Positions 38,199-48,344 of a stretch of DNA of 64,000 bases are shown here, one piece after another. A program made the translations under genes and the position numbers. Source of the stretch: Halomonas ventosae (GTDB lineage: Bacteria; Pseudomonadota; Gammaproteobacteria; Pseudomonadales; Halomonadaceae). Position 1 is the first letter of the stretch. The number at the start of each line of letters is the position of its first letter. Location: NCBI RefSeq assembly GCF_004361885.1, contig NZ_SNWH01000004.1, positions 62,001 through 126,000 on the forward strand. The letters run 5' to 3'. The notes under the pieces were generated by a model. The model did not search any database. It was not told the DNA's origin and was given only the letters and a program-made list of their open reading frames with translations.

Positions 38199-39403
38199 AC
38201 CGACTCTCCCGCTTGCGCCGGCGGCTGAGCACCGCCGATCATCCTTTCGATGGCTGGCTGGTGCTGGCCGTCTTCGCCCTGCTGCTGATCGGCTGGGTGA
38301 TGGTGACCTCGGCCTCCAGCGAGGTGGCCTCGAGCCTCACCGGCAACGCCTGGTACTTTAGCCAGCGCCACGGCACCTTCCTGCTGGTGGCGCTGGCTGT
38401 CGGGGCGCTGGCCCTGCGGGTGCCGCTGGCCTGGTGGAAGGCCAACGGACCGCTGCTGCTGCTGGTGGGGTTGGCGCTGCTGCTGCTGGTGCTGCTGGTA
38501 GGACGCGAGGTCAACGGCAGCCGGCGTTGGCTCTCGGTACCGGGGCTGCCCTTGAACCTGCAGGCCTCGGAACTTGCCAAGTTCTGCCTGATCGTCTATC
38601 TGGCCGGCTACCTGGAGCGCTTTCTGCCTCAGGTGCGTCGCCAGTGGGGGGCCTTCCTGCGCCCCTTGGTGGTGATGGCACTGATCGCCGGGCTGCTGAT
38701 CCTCGAGCCCGACTACGGAGCGGTGGTGGTGATGACCGGCGCGGTGATGGGCATGCTGCTGATGGCCGGTGCCCCCTGGGGGCGCTTTGTGGCGCTGCTG
38801 CTGCTGGTCGCCGCCCTCGGGGGCCTGGCCGCCGTGGCCGAACCCTACCGGATGGCACGCCTGACCAGTTTCGCCGACCCCTGGGCCGACCAGTTCGCCA
38901 GCGGCTACCAGCTGACCCAGGCGCTGATCGCCTTCGGTCGCGGCCACTGGTTGGGGATGGGGTTGGGCAACAGCGTGCAGAAGCTGTTCTACCTGCCGGA
39001 AGCCCATACCGACTTCGTCTTCGCCGTGCTGGCCGAGGAGCTTGGCCTGCTGGGGGCCATCGCCGTGGTGGGGCTCTTTGCGCTGCTGATTTGGCGGGCC
39101 ATGGCGGTGGGGCGTCGGGCGGAACTGGCCGGCCTGGCCTTCGCCGCCTACCTCAGCTATGGCTTCGCCCTGGTCATCGGGGCTCAGGCCTTCATCAATA
39201 TTGCCGTGAGCACCGGCATGCTGCCCACCAAGGGACTCACCCTGCCGCTGCTCAGCTATGGCGGCTCGAGCCTGGTGGTGAGCTGCGTGATGATGGCACT
39301 GCTGCTGCGTGCCGATATCGAGACCCGCCAGGCCATGCGCCGGGCCAGGCCCACGGCTTCCCGGACGCCAACGCCCGGCCGACCACAAGGACTCGCCACA
39401 TGA
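38195..39403 (+). CDS. ftsW: Septal peptidoglycan glycosyltransferase FtsW (SEDS family)
   Basis: A 402-residue SEDS protein with about ten membrane helices. Conserved stretches include GSRRWLSVPGLPLNLQASEL, LEPDYGAVVV, and the FVFAVLAEELG and LPLLSYGGSSLV loops. It polymerises septal glycan from lipid II with FtsI. The start overlaps murD and the stop overlaps murG, each by an ATGA. Confidence 0.97.
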   Translation: MNRLSRLRRRLSTADHPFDGWLVLAVFALLLIGWVMVTSASSEVASSLTGNAWYFSQRHGTFLLVALAVGALALRVPLAWWKANGPLLLLVGLALLLLVLLVGREVNGSRRWLSVPGLPLNLQASELAKFCLIVYLAGYLERFLPQVRRQWGAFLRPLVVMALIAGLLILEPDYGAVVVMTGAVMGMLLMAGAPWGRFVALLLLVAALGGLAAVAEPYRMARLTSFADPWADQFASGYQLTQALIAFGRGHWLGMGLGNSVQKLFYLPEAHTDFVFAVLAEELGLLGAIAVVGLFALLIWRAMAVGRRAELAGLAFAAYLSYGFALVIGAQAFINIAVSTGMLPTKGLTLPLLSYGGSSLVVSCVMMALLLRADIETRQAMRRARPTASRTPTPGRPQGLAT

Positions 39404-40488
39404 GTCGACGCGAGGGACGCCGCGTGCTGATCATGGCCGGCGGCACGGGCGGTCACGTCATTCCGGCCTTGTCGCTGGCCCGCGGTCTGCAGGCGCAGGG
39501 CGTGCAGATCGCCTGGTTGGGTAGCCCGCGGGGCATCGAGAACCGCCTGGTTCCCGAGGCCGGCATCGCGCTGCACCACATCGCGGTGAGCGGGCTGCGG
39601 GGCAACGGCCTGGCCGGCTGGTTGCTGGCCCCCTTCCACCTGGTGCGGGCGGTATGGCAGGCGGGGCGGGTCATTCGCAGCGTCGATCCTCAGCTGGTGG
39701 TGGGGTTGGGCGGCTTCGCCAGCGGGCCCGGTGGCCTGGCGGCCTGGCTGGCGCGTCGCCCGCTGGTGATTCACGAGCAGAACGCCATCGCCGGGTTGAC
39801 CAATCGGGTGCTGTCTCACCTGGCGCACCGCGTTTATGCCGCCTTTCCCCAGGCTTTCCCCGGCCGGGCCGAGGTGGTCGGCAACCCGGTGCGTGACGAG
39901 ATTGCCCGGCTCGGCGAGGCCCCGCGGCGCGCGGAGGCGATGACCGGTCGGCGCCTGCGGCTGCTGGTGGTGGGCGGCTCCCTGGGGGCGCAGGTTCTCA
40001 ACGTGCGGCTGCCCGAGGCACTCGCCGAGCTGCCCGAGGCCCAGCGCCCCGCGGTGCGCCACCAGGCCGGTCGCGACAAGGAGGTGGTGACCCGTGAGGC
40101 GTATTGTGAGCAGGGTGTCCAGGCCGAGGTCACGGCCTTTATTGAGGACATGGCTGGCGCTTACGCCTGGGCCGATCTGGTGGTGTGCCGGGCCGGTGCG
40201 CTGACCGTGGCGGAGCTGGCCGCTGCGGCCAAGCCGGCGCTCTTCGTGCCTTTTCCCCATGCGGTGGATGACCACCAGACGGCCAACGCCCGGGCCCTGG
40301 TCGATGCACAGGCGGCGCGACTGATGCCCCAGCAGCAAATGAATGCGGCGACGCTGGTTGAGTGCCTGGCATCGCTGCTGGATCCCGACACTCTTGCCAC
40401 CATGGCGGCCAGGGCCCGAGGCTGTGCCCGTCTCGAGGCTGTCGAGCGCCTGGTGGCCGGTTGCATGGAGATAGGCTTTGAACGATGA
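39400..40488 (+). CDS. murG: UDP-GlcNAc--lipid I GlcNAc transferase MurG
   Basis: A 362-residue GT28 enzyme with [17 protein letters not shown] at the N-terminus, [23 protein letters not shown], and the C-terminal [13 protein letters not shown] and [13 protein letters not shown]. It converts lipid I to lipid II on the inner face of the membrane. The ATG at 39400 overlaps the ftsW stop. A longer open frame runs back across ftsW out of frame and is not a fusion. Confidence 0.97.
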   Translation: MSRREGRRVLIMAGGTGGHVIPALSLARGLQAQGVQIAWLGSPRGIENRLVPEAGIALHHIAVSGLRGNGLAGWLLAPFHLVRAVWQAGRVIRSVDPQLVVGLGGFASGPGGLAAWLARRPLVIHEQNAIAGLTNRVLSHLAHRVYAAFPQAFPGRAEVVGNPVRDEIARLGEAPRRAEAMTGRRLRLLVVGGSLGAQVLNVRLPEALAELPEAQRPAVRHQAGRDKEVVTREAYCEQGVQAEVTAFIEDMAGAYAWADLVVCRAGALTVAELAAAAKPALFVPFPHAVDDHQTANARALVDAQAARLMPQQQMNAATLVECLASLLDPDTLATMAARARGCARLEAVERLVAGCMEIGFER

Positions 40489-41959
40489 GACCCTCGGGCC
40501 GGTTCCCGGTCAAGTCTCGCCCCCACACCCCGGCCGTGGGATGGGCATGCGTCGAATCCGGCGCATCCATTTCGTGGGCATCGGGGGAGCCGGGATGTGT
40601 GGTATTGCCGAAGTGCTGGCCAATCAGGGTTATGCGGTCAGCGGCAGCGACCTGCAGGCCTCCCCGGTGGTGGCTCGTCTGCGTCAGTGCGGCATCTGCG
40701 TGGCCATCGGCCATGCCGCTGAGCATGCCAAGGACGCAGATGTGGTGGTGGTCTCCAGCGCAGTGGACGAGACCAACCCCGAGATCCGCTGGGCCCACGA
40801 GCATCGCGTGCCGGTGGTGCGGCGTGCCGAGATGCTTGCCGAGCTAATGCGCTTTCGCCATGGCATCGCCGTGGCCGGCACCCACGGCAAGACCACCACC
40901 ACCAGCCTTACCGCCACCCTGCTGGGTGAGGGCGGTCTGGATCCCACCTTCGTGATCGGCGGACGGCTGACCAGCGCCGGCACCAATGCCCGGCTGGGGG
41001 AGGGGGACTACCTGGTGGCAGAGGCCGACGAGTCGGATGCCTCCTTCCTGCATCTGCAGCCCATGGTGGCCATCGTCACCAACATCGATGCCGACCACAT
41101 GGCGACCTACGGTGGCGACTTCGAACGGCTCAAGGGCACCTTCCTCGAGTTCCTGCACAACCTGCCGTTCTACGGCCTGGCGATCCTGTGCATCGATGAT
41201 GCCCAGGTGCGTGGCCTGCTCGATCGGGTCAGCCGTCAGTTCGTCACCTATGGTTTCAGCAAGGATGCCGACTATCGCATCGACGACTTCGTCCAGCATG
41301 CCGGCGAGGTACACTTCACCGCAGCACGTCCCGAGGGGCTGGCGCCGCTCGAGGTACGCCTGGCGATGCCGGGGCGCCACAATGCCCTCAATGCCCTGGC
41401 GGCCATCGCCGTGGCTAGCGACGCGGGGGTAGACGATGCCGCCATCCTGCGGGGCCTGGCAAGCTTCGAGGGGGTGGGGCGACGCTTCCAGGTGCATGGC
41501 CACTTCCCGGCCCCGCAAGGTGGGGGCGAGGTGATGCTGGTGGACGACTATGGCCACCATCCCCGCGAGGTAGCGATGGTGATCGACGCGGTGCGTGCCG
41601 GCTGGCCCGAGCGACGCCTGGTGATGGTCTACCAGCCGCACCGCTTTTCGCGTACGCGGGATCTCTACGAGGACTTCGTGCGGATACTGGCCGGGGTCGA
41701 TGCCCTGCTGCTGCTCGATGTCTACAGCGCCGGAGAGGCGCCGCTGCCCGGGGCCGATGGGCGTACCTTGGCAGGCTCAATCCGCCAGCGTGGTGCGGTG
41801 GACCCCATCTTCGTCCAGGATAAGCGCGAGCTGCCGGAGTTGCTCGCCCGGGTGCTGCGCCCCGGCGATATCCTGATCACTCAGGGGGCCGGCGACGTGG
41901 GCGGGATCGCCCAACACCTGGCCGATGCCGCCCTGGTGCTTGACGAGGTGAGACTATGA
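40478..41959 (+). CDS. murC: UDP-N-acetylmuramate--L-alanine ligase MurC
   Basis: A Mur ligase with [22 protein letters not shown] loop [24 protein letters not shown], and the C-terminal [10 protein letters not shown] and [12 protein letters not shown]. It adds L-Ala, the first stem residue. The TTG at 40478 is favoured because GGAG lies seven bases upstream, giving 493 residues and an 11-nt overlap with murG; ATG at 40541 or 40547 would start next to the conserved core but has only a weak ribosome site. Confidence 0.95.
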   Translation: MNDETLGPVPGQVSPPHPGRGMGMRRIRRIHFVGIGGAGMCGIAEVLANQGYAVSGSDLQASPVVARLRQCGICVAIGHAAEHAKDADVVVVSSAVDETNPEIRWAHEHRVPVVRRAEMLAELMRFRHGIAVAGTHGKTTTTSLTATLLGEGGLDPTFVIGGRLTSAGTNARLGEGDYLVAEADESDASFLHLQPMVAIVTNIDADHMATYGGDFERLKGTFLEFLHNLPFYGLAILCIDDAQVRGLLDRVSRQFVTYGFSKDADYRIDDFVQHAGEVHFTAARPEGLAPLEVRLAMPGRHNALNALAAIAVASDAGVDDAAILRGLASFEGVGRRFQVHGHFPAPQGGGEVMLVDDYGHHPREVAMVIDAVRAGWPERRLVMVYQPHRFSRTRDLYEDFVRILAGVDALLLLDVYSAGEAPLPGADGRTLAGSIRQRGAVDPIFVQDKRELPELLARVLRPGDILITQGAGDVGGIAQHLADAALVLDEVRL

Positions 41960-42873
41960 CGCTTGATGTCGGTCGAGTGGTGGTGCTCTATGGCGGGCAG
42001 TCCGCCGAGCGCGAGGTGTCGCTGAAGAGCGGCGCCGCGGTGCTTGCGGCGCTGAAGCGCTCGGCGGTGGAGGCGATCGGTTATGATCCCGCAGAGGGTG
42101 GCCTGGCAGGGCTGGAGGCGTTGAGTCCCGATCGGGTGTTCATTGCCCTGCACGGCCGCAGTGGCGAGGATGGCACCCTGCAGGGCGCGCTGGAAGTGCT
42201 GGGCATTCCCTACACCGGCAGCGGGGTGCTCGCCTCGGCGCTGGGCATGGACAAGCAACGCACCAAGCTGATCTGGCAGGCGCTTGGCCTGCCGACTCCG
42301 CAGAGCGTGATGCTCGGCCCCGAGGCTGATTGGTCCTCGGTCGTTGAATGCCTTGGCCTGCCGCTGATCGTCAAGCCGGTTCACGAGGGTTCGACCCTGG
42401 GCATCAGCATTGTCGACAGTCGCGACGCCCTGGCGTCGGCCTATCGCGATGCCGCCCGCTTCGATGCCCGGGTGATGGCCGAGCGATTCATCGAGGGCGA
42501 GGAGTATACGGTGTCGCTGCTCGCCGGCGATGTGCTGCCGCCGATCCGCGTCGAGGTGCCCAGCGGCTTCTACGACTACGCAGCCAAGTATCTCTCCGAC
42601 GAGACGCGCTACCATCTGCCGTGCGGCCTGTCTGATGCCGAGCAGGCCGAGCTCGCCGCGCTCTGCCGGGCGGCCTTCGAGGCGATTGGCGCCGAGGGCT
42701 GGGGACGGGTCGACGTGATTCGTGATGCCAAGGGGCGCTTCTGGTTGATCGAGGTCAATACCGTGCCGGGAATGACCGACCACAGCCTGGTGCCCCGGTC
42801 GGCAGCGCATGCCGGCATCGATTTCGATGCCCTGGTGCGGCGTATCCTTGCCACGGCCGAGGAGCGGCACTAG
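41956..42873 (+). CDS. ddlB: D-alanine--D-alanine ligase DdlB
   Basis: A 305-residue ATP-grasp ligase with [46 protein letters not shown], and [18 protein letters not shown]. It makes D-Ala-D-Ala for MurF. The position between murC and ftsQ marks the DdlB branch. It overlaps murC by an ATGA. Confidence 0.97.
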   Translation: MTLDVGRVVVLYGGQSAEREVSLKSGAAVLAALKRSAVEAIGYDPAEGGLAGLEALSPDRVFIALHGRSGEDGTLQGALEVLGIPYTGSGVLASALGMDKQRTKLIWQALGLPTPQSVMLGPEADWSSVVECLGLPLIVKPVHEGSTLGISIVDSRDALASAYRDAARFDARVMAERFIEGEEYTVSLLAGDVLPPIRVEVPSGFYDYAAKYLSDETRYHLPCGLSDAEQAELAALCRAAFEAIGAEGWGRVDVIRDAKGRFWLIEVNTVPGMTDHSLVPRSAAHAGIDFDALVRRILATAEERH

Positions 42874-42875
42874 CC

Positions 42876-43601
42876 ATGGCGCCGCGTGGAGGCGTGGTCG
42901 GCGTGTTCTTGCTGGCCTTATTGCTGGGTGCCGGTGGCCGAGCGCTGTGGGTATGGCTCGATCGGCCCATCGAGCGGGTCTCGGTGGGCGGCGAGCTTCA
43001 CCATGTCAGTGCCGATTACCTGCGCAGCCAGCTGGCGCCGTTGATCCAGGGCCAGACCTGGCTCTCCGTCGATCTGTCCGCGCTGCGTCAGCAGGCCCGC
43101 GAGATCGGCTGGCTGGCCGAGGTGCGCGTCAGGCGCGAGTGGCCCGATGCGCTGAGATTCGATCTGGTCGAGCAGGTGCCGGTAGCGCGCTGGAATGACA
43201 AGCGCCTGCTCAATGCCGAGGGTCAACCCTTTGCCTTCGGCTCGGTGTCGCCGCCTCCTGGCCTGCCGGATCTCGCCGGCCCGCCCGGCAGCGGTGGCGA
43301 GGTGCTGGCCTATCATGAGCGGCTTGCCGCCCTGCTTGCCCGCCAGGGGGTCAACGTGGGTCAGCTGCGGCTGGAACCGCGTGGGGCCTGGCGCTTCCAG
43401 CTCGACAGCGGGGTCTGGGTGATGCTCGGTCGCAACGATCGTCCCGCCCGCCTGGGGCGTCTGGTCGCGGCCTGGCAGCGCGAGCTGGGGCCCCTGGCCG
43501 CGCATATTCGCTACATCGACCTGCGATACCCCAATGGGGTCGCCGTGGCCTGGCATGGGCAGACCGAGCCGGTCGAGGAACAGGCGGCGGCAGACAGCTG
43601 A
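42876..43601 (+). CDS. ftsQ: Cell division protein FtsQ
   Basis: A 241-residue bitopic protein with an N-terminal membrane helix (GVVGVFLLALLLGAGGRALW), a POTRA domain (IERVSVGGELHHVSADYLR) and a beta domain ending IRYIDLRYPNGVAVAW. It joins FtsL and FtsB in the divisome. The gene starts two bases after ddlB. A 194-nt gap with repeats follows before ftsA. Confidence 0.95.
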   Translation: MAPRGGVVGVFLLALLLGAGGRALWVWLDRPIERVSVGGELHHVSADYLRSQLAPLIQGQTWLSVDLSALRQQAREIGWLAEVRVRREWPDALRFDLVEQVPVARWNDKRLLNAEGQPFAFGSVSPPPGLPDLAGPPGSGGEVLAYHERLAALLARQGVNVGQLRLEPRGAWRFQLDSGVWVMLGRNDRPARLGRLVAAWQRELGPLAAHIRYIDLRYPNGVAVAWHGQTEPVEEQAAADS

Positions 43602-43639
43602 CGGCTGGATGACCCATCGGGGTTGTCCAGACGGCATTT

Positions 43640-43686
43640 CGGGTGTTTCTTTCACGACAAATTCGCCGTATCGTGACGGGTGTTTC
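43640..43686. promoter_or_regulatory. Dyad TCACGA-N13-TCGTGA flanked by direct repeats upstream of ftsA
   Basis: CGGGTGTTTC occurs at 43640-43649 and again at 43677-43686. Between the copies is a perfect inverted repeat TCACGA (43652-43657) and TCGTGA (43671-43676). It lies in the only large gap inside the dcw cluster, where ftsA-ftsZ promoters are common, so it may be an operator or an RNA structure. Confidence 0.4.
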
Positions 43687-43795
43687 GGCAATCAGGCTGG
43701 TGGAGCAAGTGACGTTGTTCCTATCATCGGCCCGGATCGACTTTTCAGGATTATTCTTCCCCTTCGGGGCCAGGTTCTAGGAGACTTCCCGACTC

Positions 43796-45085
43796 ATGGC
43801 AGGTCCACCCAATGTGTCCAATATGGTAGTCGGGCTGGATATCGGAACGTCCAAGGTCGTGGCGATCGTAGGGCAGCCCACAGACGCTGGCGGCATTGAA
43901 ATAGCCGGTATTGGTTCACATCCGTCACGCGGCATGAAGAAAGGCGTGGTGATCAACATCGAGTCCACGGTGCAATCCATTCAGCGTGCCGTGGAGGAGG
44001 CCGAGTTGATGGCCGGTTGCGATATCCATTCAGTGTATGTGGGCATCGCCGGTAGTCATATTAGTTCGATGAATTCGGATGGCGTTGTCGCCATCAAGGA
44101 GCGCGAGGTCGCCGCGTCCGATATCGATCGAGTCATCGACTCTGCTCGGGCACGGGCGATTTCTGAAGGCCAGCGCGTGCTGCATGTCATTCCCCAGGAA
44201 TTCGCCATCGATACCCAGGGCGGTATCCGTGAGCCCTTGGGTATGTCGGGAGTGCGTCTCGAGGCACGCGTCCACCTGGTCACCGCCGCGCTCAATGCCG
44301 TGCAGAATATCGAGAAGTGCGTGCGTCGCTGTGGACTCGAAGTGGACTCGATCATCCTCGAACAGCTGGCTTCAAGCCATGCGGTGCTCACCGAGGACGA
44401 GCGCGAGCTGGGTGTCTGCATGGTGGACATCGGCGGCGGCACCACCGATATCGCGGTGTTTACCGAAGGCGCCATTCGCCATACCGCGGTGATTCCCATT
44501 GCCGGCGACCAGGTCACCAACGACATCGCCATGGCGCTGCGCACGCCCACACAGCACGCCGAGGAGATTAAGGTCAAGTATGCCTGTGCGCTAACCCAGC
44601 TGGCGTCCAGCGACGAGATGATCAAGGTGCCCAGCGTAGGCGACCGGCCGGCGCGGAATCTCTCCCGCCAGGCGCTGGCCGAAGTGGTGGAGCCGCGCTA
44701 CGAGGAGCTTTTCACCCTGGTGCGTGACGAACTGCGTCGCAGCGGCTACGAAGATCTCGTCGCCGCGGGCGTGGTGCTCACCGGCGGGACCTCGCGCATG
44801 GAGGGAGTGGTTGAGCTGGCCGAGGAGATCTTCCACATGCCGGTACGCATCGCCTGCCCACAGAACGTGCGTGGCCTGGCGGACGTGGTTCGTAACCCGA
44901 TTTATTCGACGGGTGTCGGTCTGCTGCATTACGCTCTACTGGAAACCCGTCGAGGGCCTGGCCGTCAAGGGCCTGGAAACCTCACCCCGGCGCAACCTAA
45001 GCGTGACGACATCACCCGGCGTGACACAGGGAAAGGGATTGTGGCGCTGGCAAGGATCAAGGGCTGGTTCAAAGGAAATTTCTGA
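43796..45085 (+). CDS. ftsA: Cell division protein FtsA
   Basis: A 429-residue actin-like ATPase with [16 protein letters not shown] (phosphate 1), [17 protein letters not shown] (phosphate 2) and [13 protein letters not shown] (adenosine). The C-terminus ends in an amphipathic helix ([16 protein letters not shown]), the membrane-targeting sequence that anchors FtsZ. AGGAGA stands 11 bases before the ATG at 43796. ftsZ follows after 34 nt. Confidence 0.97.
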   Translation: MAGPPNVSNMVVGLDIGTSKVVAIVGQPTDAGGIEIAGIGSHPSRGMKKGVVINIESTVQSIQRAVEEAELMAGCDIHSVYVGIAGSHISSMNSDGVVAIKEREVAASDIDRVIDSARARAISEGQRVLHVIPQEFAIDTQGGIREPLGMSGVRLEARVHLVTAALNAVQNIEKCVRRCGLEVDSIILEQLASSHAVLTEDERELGVCMVDIGGGTTDIAVFTEGAIRHTAVIPIAGDQVTNDIAMALRTPTQHAEEIKVKYACALTQLASSDEMIKVPSVGDRPARNLSRQALAEVVEPRYEELFTLVRDELRRSGYEDLVAAGVVLTGGTSRMEGVVELAEEIFHMPVRIACPQNVRGLADVVRNPIYSTGVGLLHYALLETRRGPGRQGPGNLTPAQPKRDDITRRDTGKGIVALARIKGWFKGNF

Positions 45086-45119
45086 CAGGGCCGCGGTCGC
45101 GGTTCAGGAGACGGGACTT

Positions 45120-46292
45120 ATGTTCGAACTCGTAGATAGCGCACCCTCAAGCAGTGCGGTCATTAAGGTTATCGGTGTCGGGGGCGGTGGTGGCAACGCC
45201 GTCAATCACATGGTCGAGAGCAACATCGAGGGCGTAGAGTTCATCTGCGCCAATACCGATGCCCAGGCCCTTAAGCGGGTCGCCGCCAAGACTGTGCTCC
45301 AGCTCGGCAGCGAGATCACCAAGGGGCTCGGCGCCGGTGCCAACCCGGATGTCGGCCGCCAGGCCGCCATGGAGGACCGCGAGCGCATCGCAGAACTGCT
45401 CGGTGGTGCCGACATGGTCTTTATCACCGCCGGCATGGGCGGCGGTACCGGTACCGGCGGGGCGCCCGTTGTCGCCCAGGTGGCCAAGGAGCTGGGCATC
45501 CTCACCGTGGCGGTGGTGACTCGGCCCTTCCCCTTCGAGGGACCCAAGCGCATGCGTGCCGCCGAGGAGGGCATGAAGGAGCTCTCCGAACACGTCGACT
45601 CCCTGATCACCATTCCCAACGAGAAGCTGCTCTCGGTGCTGGGCAAGAGCGCGACCCTGCTCACCGCCTTCAGTGCCGCCAACGACGTGCTGCTCGGGGC
45701 CGTGCAGGGGATCGCCGAGCTGATCACCAGCCCCGGCATCATCAACGTCGACTTCGCCGATGTGCGTACCGTGATGTCCGAGATGGGCATGGCAATGATG
45801 GGCACCGGCGGCGCCACCGGCGAGAATCGCGCCCGCGAGGCCGCCGAGAAGGCCATCCGCAGCCCGCTGCTCGAGGACATCGACCTGCACGGTGCCCGCG
45901 GGATCCTGGTCAACATCACCGCCGGCCCGGATCTCTCCATCGGTGAGTTCAATGACGTGGGGGCTACCGTCCAGGAATTTGCCTCCCAGGACGCTACCAT
46001 CGTGGTGGGGACTTCCATCGACATGGATATGACCGACGAACTGCGGGTCACCGTGGTGGCCGCCGGACTGGAAGGCAACAAGGCGCAGAAGCCCGCCTCC
46101 CGCGAGGCCGCGCGTCGAGCCGAGCCGAGCGGCTATCGCCAGCGCCCGCAGGCGGCCGCCGGTCGCGGTCAGGCCGCGGCGCCCAGGAGTGAGTCTCCCG
46201 AGGCAACCAGGCCGGCGTCGGAAAAGCGCAAGTCCCAGGAACTCGATGACTATCTGGATATCCCGGCCTTCCTGCGGCGGCAAGCCGATTGA
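45120..46292 (+). CDS. ftsZ: Cell division protein FtsZ
   Basis: A 390-residue tubulin homologue with [13 protein letters not shown], the GTP-binding [13 protein letters not shown], the T7-loop [11 protein letters not shown], a variable linker rich in Pro, Arg and Ala (residues about 320-372), and the conserved C-terminal peptide [14 protein letters not shown] that binds FtsA and ZipA. It forms the Z-ring. The ATG at 45120 follows a GGAG-type site; the frame upstream of it is ftsA out of frame. Confidence 0.98.
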   Translation: MFELVDSAPSSSAVIKVIGVGGGGGNAVNHMVESNIEGVEFICANTDAQALKRVAAKTVLQLGSEITKGLGAGANPDVGRQAAMEDRERIAELLGGADMVFITAGMGGGTGTGGAPVVAQVAKELGILTVAVVTRPFPFEGPKRMRAAEEGMKELSEHVDSLITIPNEKLLSVLGKSATLLTAFSAANDVLLGAVQGIAELITSPGIINVDFADVRTVMSEMGMAMMGTGGATGENRAREAAEKAIRSPLLEDIDLHGARGILVNITAGPDLSIGEFNDVGATVQEFASQDATIVVGTSIDMDMTDELRVTVVAAGLEGNKAQKPASREAARRAEPSGYRQRPQAAAGRGQAAAPRSESPEATRPASEKRKSQELDDYLDIPAFLRRQAD

Positions 46293-46296
46293 TTCG

Positions 46297-46316
46297 CCCT
46301 ATTGTGTCAATAAGGG
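46297..46316 (+). terminator. Small hairpin after ftsZ
   Basis: CCCTATTG pairs with CAATAAGGG (one bulged A, 3-nt loop) just past the ftsZ stop. There is no U-tract, so it is a weak terminator or 3'-end stabiliser. Confidence 0.35.
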
Positions 46317-46334
46317 GTGTCGGCCGAGATTTCT

Positions 46335-46363
46335 TTGTTGAAACGTCCGCTCGATGTTAAAGT
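46335..46363 (+). promoter_or_regulatory. Candidate promoter for lpxC
   Basis: TTGTTG and TAAAGT are 17 bp apart, 41 nt before the lpxC ATG. It fits the usual separate expression of lpxC after ftsZ. Confidence 0.45.
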
Positions 46364-46403
46364 GAACGCTGTTTGATAATCAACGAGTGCCTGGCGATCG
46401 ACC

Positions 46404-47315
46404 ATGATCAGACAACGAACCCTGAAGAACGTCATTCGTGCCACCGGCGTCGGCCTGCATTCCGGCAAGAAAGTCTACCTGACCCTGCGGCCGGCACCGG
46501 TGGATACGGGCATCGTCTTCGTGCGTACCGACCTGAAACCCGAGGTACAGGTGCCGGCCTATGCCGAGCATGTCACCGACACCACTCTATGCACCGCGCT
46601 CTCGGTGGGCGGGGCCAAGGTCGCCACCGTCGAACACCTGATGTCGGCCTTCGCCGGGCTGGGGATCGATAACGCCTACGTCGACCTGAGCGCATCGGAA
46701 GTGCCGATCATGGATGGCAGTGCGGGACCCTTCGTGTTCCTGATCCAGTCGGCGGGCATCTCCGAGCAATCCGCCGCCAAGAAATTCATCCGCGTCAAGC
46801 GCGAGATCGTGGTGCGCGAGGGCGACAAGGAGGCCATGTTTTTGCCCCACCAGGGCTTCAAGGTCTCCTTTGCCATCGACTTCGACCATCCGGTGTTCGA
46901 TGAACAGTCAAAAACCGCCATGGTGGACTTCTCCACCACCTCCTTCGTCAAGGAAGTGTCTCGCGCCCGAACCTTCGGTTTCATGCGTGACCTCGAGTAC
47001 CTGCGCTCCAATAATCTGGCGCTGGGCGGCAGTCTCGACAACGCCATCGTGGTCGACGATTATCGGATCGTGAACGAGGGTGGGCTGCGCTACGACGACG
47101 AGTTCGTCAAGCACAAGGTGCTCGACGCCATCGGCGACCTCTACCAGCTCGGCCATAGCCTCATCGGCGAGTTTCGTGGCGTGAAGTCCGGCCATGCCCT
47201 GAACAACCAGCTCTGCCGTGCCCTGCTAGCCCAACCGGAGGCCTGGGAGCTCGTCACCTTCGAGGGCGCGTCCGAGAAGGCGCCGATCTCCTATTCCGCG
47301 CCGGCCATGGCCTGA
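46404..47315 (+). CDS. lpxC: UDP-3-O-acyl-N-acetylglucosamine deacetylase LpxC
   Basis: A 303-residue zinc hydrolase with the metal ligands in [12 protein letters not shown] and [11 protein letters not shown] and the catalytic region SGHALNNQL. It catalyses the committed step of lipid A synthesis. The start [20 protein letters not shown] matches the family. In E. coli LpxC is destroyed by FtsH through its C-terminus; here the tail ends [13 protein letters not shown], with a similar hydrophobic end. Confidence 0.98.
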   Translation: MIRQRTLKNVIRATGVGLHSGKKVYLTLRPAPVDTGIVFVRTDLKPEVQVPAYAEHVTDTTLCTALSVGGAKVATVEHLMSAFAGLGIDNAYVDLSASEVPIMDGSAGPFVFLIQSAGISEQSAAKKFIRVKREIVVREGDKEAMFLPHQGFKVSFAIDFDHPVFDEQSKTAMVDFSTTSFVKEVSRARTFGFMRDLEYLRSNNLALGGSLDNAIVVDDYRIVNEGGLRYDDEFVKHKVLDAIGDLYQLGHSLIGEFRGVKSGHALNNQLCRALLAQPEAWELVTFEGASEKAPISYSAPAMA

Positions 47316-47357
47316 ACCGGAGTGCGTCCGGAGCGATAAGACGTAAGTTTGAAGAAA

Positions 47358-47396
47358 AACCGCCTCCAGGCACTTGTCATGGGGGCGGTTCGTTTT
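47358..47396. terminator. Terminator between convergent lpxC and dciA-like genes
   Basis: AACCGCC pairs with GGCGGTT, extended by CCTCC-like pairing, with an A-rich run on the left and a CGTTTT run on the right. It can act for both genes. Confidence 0.75.
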
Positions 47397-47411
47397 ATGT
47401 TGGGCTCCCGC

Positions 47412-47873
47412 TTACGGCTGACGCTCTGCGTGGGCCGCCAGCCGCTCCAAGGCCCCCTTTAATCCTGGGTCGTCGACATCGGCGGCACAGCTCGATATCT
47501 CGTCGGCGGCCTTTTCTGGCAGGTGGCGAACCTGACGCAGGGGCGGGCGAGCCGGACGCACGGGACGGACCTTGAGGGTGAAGCCGGTCACCGACTCGAA
47601 GCCGGGCAGCTGCTGCAGCCGCTGGAGCAGGTGAGGCTGCTCATAGCGCAGCCGGGTCAGCCAGACGGCGCGATCGGTGATCAGAGACAGGCGGCCCTGA
47701 TGGTAGCCGCCGACGAACAGGTGGTCACGCATCTCCTCAGGCACCTGGTTGCGCAGATAACCCTGCGCGCGCTCGATCAGGCTGGCCATGCGCATCAATG
47801 AACCCAGCTCGCCATGGCCTTCCAGCAGCCGCGACATAGGCTGTGCTCTGAACCGTTTAACCTTTATACTCAT
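47412..47873 (-). CDS. DUF721 family protein (DciA-like)
   Basis: A 153-residue DUF721 protein with the core around LSLITDRAVWLTRLRYEQPHLL and a Pro/Arg-rich link (LKVRPVRPARPPLRQVRH). DciA, the best-studied member, loads the replicative helicase DnaB in bacteria without DnaC. A DUF721 gene between lpxC and secA is common outside enterics. Whether this copy is the true DciA helicase loader cannot be told from sequence alone. It is divergent from the secA leader region. Confidence 0.85.
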   Translation of the reverse strand: MSIKVKRFRAQPMSRLLEGHGELGSLMRMASLIERAQGYLRNQVPEEMRDHLFVGGYHQGRLSLITDRAVWLTRLRYEQPHLLQRLQQLPGFESVTGFTLKVRPVRPARPPLRQVRHLPEKAADEISSCAADVDDPGLKGALERLAAHAERQP

Positions 47874-47877
47874 CAGC

Positions 47878-47906
47878 TTGATTCTCGGGCTGTGCCCCTG
47901 ATATTA
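47878..47906 (+). promoter_or_regulatory. Candidate promoter for the secA leader transcript
   Basis: TTGATT and ATATTA are 17 bp apart, about 70 nt before the 119-residue ORF at 47978, inside the divergent gap. A plausible start for the secA operon mRNA. Confidence 0.4.
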
Positions 47907-47977
47907 CGCGTCGGCCGCCACTGCTGTGCGGTCGCAAAACACCCAGAGCCTAGCACGCACGGGAGGCCGTCGACAGT

Positions 47978-48337
47978 ATGCCAGCCGCCATCACCGACAT
48001 CGGCGCAGGGGCTCACGGGAGCCTGCGTCGGCGCTGCGCGACCCGCTGGTGGCTAGCCGGCTTGCTGGTGAGCTGTCTGCTGCCGGCTGGCTTGGCGCAC
48101 AGCGAGTTACTGCGCCCCATCGAGCGAGCTGCCCAGGTCAGCATCTTGGTACCGGCGCTGCTGCGCGTGCGCTGCCGGCTACAGGCCCGTCGTCATGCCC
48201 TGGTGCGCTGGGTTCGGCGGGCGGCATGCTGGCCGAGAAAGAGAGCCAGAGCCGTTGCCGGTCCGATCCTCGCGGCCTGCCGAGCGGTTGCTGCCCATGA
48301 TGTCCTGACCCGTCGTGGCCCTCCTTGCCTCCGATGA
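47978..48337 (+). CDS. Small exported-protein ORF upstream of secA (candidate SecM-like regulatory leader)
   Basis: A 119-residue ORF with GGGAGG eleven bases before its ATG. It has an N-region with Arg17-19 and Arg23, a hydrophobic core [17 protein letters not shown] (residues 24-40) and a likely cleavage site at AHS, so it looks secreted. The rest is strongly basic (14 Arg between 63 and 113). Two proline motifs occur: a W85...A94-G95-P96 stretch with the same Trp-to-Pro spacing as the SecM arrest motif, and RRGPP (112-116) three residues from the end. I know of no family for it. Only its position before secA and these features suggest a secretion-monitoring role. A spurious high-GC ORF remains possible. 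Confidence 0.5.
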   Translation: MPAAITDIGAGAHGSLRRRCATRWWLAGLLVSCLLPAGLAHSELLRPIERAAQVSILVPALLRVRCRLQARRHALVRWVRRAACWPRKRARAVAGPILAACRAVAAHDVLTRRGPPCLR

Positions 48338-48344
48338 CGAGACT

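Noticed and set aside
38434-40488. A 684-codon plus-strand frame that seems to extend MurG by about 320 residues
   Set aside because: The extension overlaps ftsW in another frame and is Gly/Arg-rich noise. MurG starts at the ATG at 39400, overlapping the ftsW stop.
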